A stretch of DNA of 64,000 nucleotides, from assembly GCA_027596075.1 (NCBI GenBank), contig JADGJC010000030.1, positions 154,297 to 218,296 of the forward strand, read 5' to 3'. The notes below the pieces were generated by a model. That model was not told the DNA's origin and made no database searches. It was given only the letters and a program-made list of their open reading frames with translations. Shown here in pieces: positions 58,797-64,000 of this stretch; the stretch's first letter is position 1, and each line of letters begins with the position of its first letter. This stretch comes from Rhizophlyctis rosea (lineage: Eukaryota; Chytridiomycota; Chytridiomycetes; Rhizophlyctidales; Rhizophlyctidaceae). The translations under genes were made by a program, and so were the position numbers.

Positions 58797-59586
58797 TCAC
58801 TTTGATAGTTTATAGTAGTCCTGGCACAGTTGATTCATTTGATGTGTTAGGTTAGCTAGTGCTACCATCGATTGTAATCCTGTTTCAGAGGAGTAAGATA
58901 AATGCGTTCATCATGTACCCACATCGAATCCACGATTTCATGTCCCACCTTGGTTGAATTCCGCCTGTGCCGAGCGTAGATGTGTAGGTACTAGTACTCC
59001 GAACCAATTCAACGGGTCCTTGGCGGTAGCTTTATTAGCACCGCCATTCGAACTTTGATCCTTTGTTGAAGTTGTGTTCGACTCTTTCGCTTCTGTTCCC
59101 TCATCTTGCTCCGCACGGCTCTTGGTCCGGTTACCACGTTGTCTGATATTTTTCGAATCATCGGGGTTACTTGAATCCGACGGGTCGGGAGCTATTGACT
59201 GCTTCAGTCGGTTGAGCAACATCGCCGGCTCTCCCTTTTCGTTCTCGGTTGGTGTTCTTTCAAACGGAGGGCTTTAGTTAAGTATTTGCCAAATATACAT
59301 TGCCATCATGATGCCGTCGTCTCACATAATGGTGGTTGCTTGCATCCTATTATCGTACTGGTACTGGGTGAGCCGACTAGGGCCTATGGCGTATTTAGCT
59401 TGTGCGAGGTTGAGGAAGCCCTGCCGCCAAGGTTGAATAAGGATAAGCCAGGCGCAGCGATGCTTCCTGAAAGCTTACGGCGCCAAGGTATTTGCTGCAT
59501 CTTTCGCGTAGGGCTGTGTACTCATCCACAAGTCCCATAAGCTTCTCTAATATAGTATCCAGCTCTTGGGCGGTCGGGTCCTCCAT
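58797..59586 (-). CDS. VMA22: V-ATPase assembly factor Vma22/CCDC115
   Basis: Four exons from ATG 59586: MEDPTAQELDTILEKLMGLV then KYLGA, after an intron GFLNLAQAKYAIGPSRLTQY, then a Ser/Thr/Lys-rich spacer, DPLNWFGVLVPTHLRSAQAE and FNQ, and after a final intron GLQSMVALANLTHQMNQLCQ to the stop at 58797. The opening coiled coil, the 'L-A-x-A-K/R-Y-x-x-G' block and above all the DPLNWFGxLVP...LR.AQ..F signature identify the Vma22/CCDC115 family. These proteins work in the ER with Vma12 and Vma21 to assemble the V0 part of the vacuolar proton pump. The gene is divergent from the ILK-type gene, with only 188 bases between the starts. Confidence 0.88.
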
Positions 59587-59774
59587 CGTGAAAGTCGTCT
59601 GTATCAGCTCGGCAACTGGAGAGAATGGAGTGCAAGATCGTGGTGAGGTGGGTTGGGCCAACCCAGAAGACTTTGGTCCAGACTTGGTCAAGGGCGGTGT
59701 TTGCTTAGTCAGCAAAGTACATTTTCCGCCTTCCCACACCCCTCAAACCCTTTTCCCATCTCCCAGTCCGCGAA

Positions 59775-61885
59775 ATGTCAACTTTACACGAAAAGGCAAG
59801 GGCGGGCGATCTCGATGGACTTAAGGATGAGGCTGTAAGCTGGGAGGACAATGAAGAAGCCGAAGGAATAAACGCAAGGTTCGTTTGACCTTTCAGCATG
59901 TAAGGCAGGGGCTTGCTCACGAAACCCTACAGGGATTTGCACGAACGCACAGTTTTGCATATTGCTTGTCAAAATGGTATTTCGAAGCTTTTCCACTCTT
60001 CACACGCTCATTGAGCTGACATCTGGCGCGGGTCACAGGGTTCCCTGATATCGTTGACTGGGCGATAACAAACGGGGTAGATATCAACAGCCTGAGTGTC
60101 GCTGGCGACACGGCCTTGATCCTAGCCGCAACTAATGGTCATCTTGAAATAGTCAAAAAGGCAAGTTGAATCGTGGCTATTGTGCTTTCTATTGAACGAA
60201 TCTTACTTTCATTCCCTTTCCCAGCTCACAGCCTCCGGGGCAGATGGTGACTATTCATCTCCTTGACTCTCCTCCCAACCTCAGTCTTGCTAACACCCTC
60301 TAGTATTCTAGTAAACAGAGCCAACGACCATGGAAACACAGCCCTACACTATGCATGCATGTGGAGATATAAGGACATCGCTGTTCATTTAGCGCAAGAC
60401 ATGGGCGCGATCGTAGCTGTTAAGAACAAATACAGCAAAACGCCTCTGCAGAGAACCAGCAAGGAAATACAAGATGCGCTAGCAGGTTAGCGAGTGCAGT
60501 ATGTTGTGACATGTTATTCGGTCTTAAGCTTTCCTGACAGATGTCGCAAAGAACGCCCCAGTGGTCCAAGCCAAAGGTACCCATCTTGCTGTGCCCTTCC
60601 TCAACTGCTATTGACGTTTTTGACATATGACAGCTCGGACATTTGCGGAGGCAAAGGAGGAAGCCAAAATGCGGTTTATGGCAAAAGGTACGGAATGTTG
60701 CTCCATATATATATCCAATCTATGCTATCGGATAGCTGAATGTTGAAATCTAGGTGGCGTGGACTGGGAAATCTCACCTGGAGCCATGGTGATCCAAGAC
60801 GAAATCGCAATCTCGCACACCAGCGACACCTTCAAAGGCATGTGGAATGGCTACGCAGTAGCAATCAAAATCCCGCGAGATCAAGACACCTTTGATATGG
60901 ACCAAATCAAAACCATCAAAGCGGAGATTCAAAACATCCGGTAAGAACCCTGATGGCAAAGGACAAATGGTGAATCGGTTTGACAGACTTGAACTATTAG
61001 GAAAGTATTCCACACAAACCTGGTGCCCATACTGGCCGCTTGCGTCACGCCTCCGAAAGTGGCCATCTTGACGGAATTCTTCCCATTTGGCAATGCACAC
61101 CAATTCCTTCATGACGCGTCACTTGAGTTGAGTCCTGCGCAGGCTATAAGGATGGCGATCGATGTGGCAAAAGGTATGTTGTTAGGCCACTGCACTGGCA
61201 GAACCTGGTATCTCATATGAGCTTCAGGGATGTCGTTCCTACATGAGCAAAACCCCCCACTGTATCATCACAAACTGCGGTCTCAAAACGTCATGGTGAG
61301 CCAGCCCCTCCCCTGATAAGACCGAACGAACATGTGCTCAAACCCATAACTGACCTCATCACTCCCCAAACACCCAGCTCGTAGAAGATGGCTCAGTAAA
61401 ACTCACGGACTACGGCTTCCACACCTCAATCCTCAACCACCGCATCCTCCACCCAAAGCGAATCCACAACGCCGAAACCGTTGCGCCAGAAGTCTTGCAA
61501 GAGAAGGAAGTAACAGACTGGGCTGCTGTAGATGTTTACGCTTTCGGAATCTTGCTTTACGAGATTGTAACGAGGCAGTATCCTTATCCTGGCATGACTG
61601 CTATGCATGTTGGGTTGAAGGTGGGGGTTTAGGAATGGCGTGTTTTTGTTTGTTTGAGCATATTCTGATGTTTATGGTGTAGGTCGCTTTGGAAGATGCG
61701 CGTCCGGAAGTTCCTGAGTATGTTCCAGAGGGATTGGTATGTAGGGCTTTATTCCCTTCATACGCTGGAGAAATTGCTCACAGTCTCCACAGGCCAAACT
61801 GATGAAGTGGTCTTGGGACAAAGACCCAACAAAGAGACCAAATTTCAAGCAAATCAATGAGATGCTCGCTGCCATCCGATTGTAG
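59775..61885 (+). CDS. ILK: Integrin-linked kinase (ILK)-type ankyrin pseudokinase
   Basis: Thirteen exons give 457 residues, against about 452 in animal ILK, with the same order. Residues 1-150 are ankyrin repeats: MSTLHEKARAGDLDGLKDEA, RTVLHIACQNGFPDIVDWAI, DTALILAATNGHLEIVKKLT and NDHGNTALHYACMWRYKDIA, ending in VKNKYSKTP as in ILK. Residues 186-455 are a kinase-like domain of the TKL kind. The glycine loop is lost (AISHTSDTFKG) and VAIK keeps Lys224. The HRD motif reads HHKLRSQN, with Lys321 in place of the catalytic Asp. DFG is DYG, and APE is present. It must therefore be a pseudokinase, as ILK is. In animals ILK joins PINCH (via ankyrins) and parvin (via the pseudokinase) at integrin adhesions. 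One intron, after KK at about 60162, uses a GC donor (AAG|GCAAGT). A partner-free role in a fungus is unknown. Confidence 0.85.
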
Positions 61886-62012
61886 TCAAATTTAATTTCA
61901 AATATCACTCTGCACCATTTCATCTCCCTTTCGGGTATCAACCCAATCCTCAAATTAAGAACTTGTTTACATACCGACCAATCACATAACCATTAACTAT
62001 CATACTACCCAA

Positions 62013-63684
62013 TCACGTCCCACCCCTCGTCATCAGCCACTCCAACGCTTGTTCCTTATCACACCCCTTCGCCACAAGCGCATCCCGGATTTTCCCTTCC
62101 GCAAAGCCAAATTCATGTAGAGAATCAAATGCGTCCAAAAACTGTCGTTGCTTTGCGACGTCTCCTTCGTAATTTGATATGGCTGCCTCGATCGAATCGG
62201 CATTCCGTCCTGGCCGTCGATGCTCCTCGTAGGCGATTGCAAAGTCCAATGCCTATTGAAGACTCATTTAATAAACGTCAATGCCGTCTCGAGTGAAAGG
62301 AAATACACCTTTTTGTCATCCGTTCCGTGCAATTTGAGCGCCCTCTCTGCAGCCTCACCGCTAAACCCCATCTGTGTAAATCTTACATAGACCTCCTATA
62401 TAAAAGATATAAGTTCAATTTTTGCAGAAGCAAAAGTTCTCTGCTGCACTTACCCTGAGTTCGGGCGGGAGACTCATTGGCACGTTTGCATCAATTCGTG
62501 ATACGTTTCCATACCCATCTGGTGGCCGACTACTGTTGCCTAAACTAGGATATTGCACCGGGCCCTGTGACGATTCGCCACTTTGTGGTTGCAATGCGGC
62601 TGGCTTCGGAGGAGGTGGAGGGACGGCAGGCGGATGTTGTTTGTTGAGACCAAAGCCCATCGCTGACACGCGCGCGGCCACAGAATCTGGGAGGAGCGTT
62701 TGAGCTCGCGACAGGAGGGCAGATGATAGTCCAGACGAATGTGAAGTATGGGATGTTGGAGATGTTGTGTTCGGGCGGGGTGGGGGAGGAGGAGCGGATT
62801 GTTGTGCGTATTGAGGGGATGTGTAAGAAGGAGGTACGGTTTGTGAACCTTTTGGTAATGATCGTGCCGGATCTGGTGAAACTCCTCCCATCACTTCTCT
62901 TAAGGCTTTCAAGTCATCCTCATCACGAGTATCCCATGGGTCGGGTGGCGCCAGTCCATGCTCAAACTCCAAAAAGTTAAAATCTGGTTTGCTTCTCGAC
63001 TGTTCTTGAGAATGATTAGCCTTTCAATAGACTCGTACGCGACTCCAGCTCACGAACCGTTTGTGCTTTCCTCAATCCACCTTCCGACGAACTTCCAGCA
63101 GCAGGAAGTTGAAACGCTGGCTTTGGTGACGTAGATGTGGATGCGGTGTCTGCTTTTCGAAGTGGTCCAGGAGATCCGCTAGCCTGAATCGGCTGCATTA
63201 TTCCCTCATCGAGACCAGGAGCCTGCCTACGTTCCCGTTCTTTCCGTTCCGCCTCCACCCGCTGTGTTCGCTCCTCCCGCGCAACTCGTTCAGCGGCGGC
63301 CGCCTGCGCCGCACGTTCCACCTCTTCAAGAACTTTCAGTTCCAAGGCGAAGTCATAGTTATACTGCGCCGTTTGGTGTCAGTCACCAGCGCTCTACACT
63401 ATGGGCATCGTTTCACTCACCAAGTCTGCAACGTTATCAGGGATGGGAACATATGTCCGGGGAAGTGCAACCTGCGAGCAACTTGTGAGTCCTGTAACCT
63501 GAGGCAGCGTTGAACTGAGGTAGACGCACCGGCTTTATCCCAGGAAGAGTACTGCCGAGTGTTATGGGGACATCCGCAAGAGCAGGATATGCTGTTGCTG
63601 TGGGAAGGAACGAGTTGGTGGAGGTTCACTATGTGACTTGTCATAAGCCATACCTGGCAACAAACCATTCGGTGGATATGACAT
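62013..63684 (-). CDS. UBAP1: ESCRT-I subunit, UBAP1-like (UMA plus tandem UBA)
   Basis: Seven or eight exons run from ATG 63684 (MSYPPNGLLP, intron, ATAYPALADVPITLGSTLPG then IKP, intron, VALPRTYVPIPDNVADL). Next comes YNYDFALELKVLEEVERA (the UBAP1 Y-D-F-x-L-E/K block), a charged coiled coil, and KPDFNFLEFEHGLAPPDPWD with DEDDLKALREVMGG, matching the UBAP1 'ADF-x-x-x-x-F...LK' segment. A Pro-rich linker follows and then three-helix UBA-like units: EVYVRFTQMGFSGEAAERAL, DSIEAAISNYEGD, and DSLHEFGFAEGKIRDALVAK ending ALEWLMTRGGT. UBAP1 is the fourth subunit of ESCRT-I, which sorts ubiquitinated cargo into multivesicular bodies. Yeast uses the unrelated-looking Mvb12, so a UBAP1-type subunit in a fungus suggests the ancestral form. 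Confidence 0.82.
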
Positions 63685-64000
63685 AGGAAACCAGTGTATG
63701 TAGCGCTTGCAAGCAAAGGTATTATGGGTAAGGAAGAAAACTTGGAATGTAGTGGGTGCGGATGAGCATGCCGAATAGGGAGAGATTGGGCCATGTGGTG
63801 ACGTGTTTGACCTCCCTTGCAAGTTTGTGGCTCAGCATGCTCCATGCTGAAAGGACCCTGAAATGGACCCTGAAATTGCATGAGTTCCCCTTGTTCAGCA
63901 GGGGGGGGCGGGGCCGCCCCCCCCAGGGAGGGTTCTGTCTTGATCTATGATGTGTATCATTGCGGATAGATGTTCGGAGAAGGTCCCTCCTTCTCCATCC
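63685..64000. other. Upstream end of window with nested repeats
   Basis: No gene is recognised. An 8-bp inverted repeat TCAGCATG/CATGCTGA (63832-63839, 63843-63850), a perfect 12-bp tandem duplication ggaccctgaaat (63853-63876) and a long G/C palindrome (listed separately) lie within 100 bases. Confidence 0.6.
63901..63924. repeat. Perfect G/C-only palindrome
   Basis: GGGGGGGGCGG (63901-63911) is exactly complementary to CCGCCCCCCCC (63914-63924) across a two-base GG loop. It could form a very stable hairpin, or quadruplex on one strand. It may also mark an assembly or sequencing artefact near a contig end. Confidence 0.85.

Overview
The window is a gene-dense piece of a eukaryotic nuclear genome. 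Most genes carry many short (about 45-100 nt) GT..AG introns, and gaps between them are short. The gene content points to a zoosporic (flagellated) fungus. A GATA factor of the AreA/NIT2 nitrogen-regulator kind, a GRIP golgin, Gtr1/RagA and TRAPPII Trs130 are compatible with fungi, while CFAP58 and SSNA1 belong to cilia and basal bodies and are absent from non-flagellated fungi. A remnant of a Fanzor nuclease, a family known from Spizellomyces, fits a chytrid. The exact species cannot be read from the sequence.

Left part (1-13.5 kb): the C-terminal end of a possible Clp/HSP100 chaperone, a UBA-RING protein and a tiny secreted Cys-rich peptide on the minus strand, a gene-poor stretch of about 2.6 kb, a 10-intron aldehyde dehydrogenase (-) and a 1,730-residue GRIP golgin (+). 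Middle-left (13.5-33.6 kb): CFAP58 (-), a long unrecognised multi-exon helical protein (+), the GATA factor (+), a SET-domain protein (-) sharing a promoter region with an unrecognised acidic/basic protein (+), a TLC-domain membrane protein (-) and a plant-TTM3-like CYTH triphosphatase (+). Middle-right (34-47 kb): two tandem Smr-domain paralogues, SSNA1, TRAPPC10/Trs130 (-), an F-box-like protein and the Gtr1/RagA GTPase. Right part (47.5-64 kb): an accessory island with a tRNA-like sequence, GC-rich hairpin repeats and the Fanzor remnant, then a PB1-ZZ protein, malate dehydrogenase, a secreted EEP nuclease (-), seipin (-), a small membrane protein, Vma22/CCDC115 (-), an integrin-linked-kinase-type pseudokinase (+) and a UBAP1-type ESCRT-I subunit (-).

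Several genes serve the endomembrane and nutrient-sensing system (golgin, TRAPPII, ESCRT-I, Vma22, Gtr1, GATA factor, seipin, PB1-ZZ), but they are spread over both strands and nothing suggests co-transcription. The most notable items are the complete ILK-type pseudokinase in a fungal genome, the Fanzor remnant with its hairpin repeats and tRNA-like neighbour, and the duplicated UIM-like/Smr pair with a shared uncharacterised module. Exon joins were worked out by eye from splice signals and reading frame, so individual boundaries may be off even where the gene call is secure.
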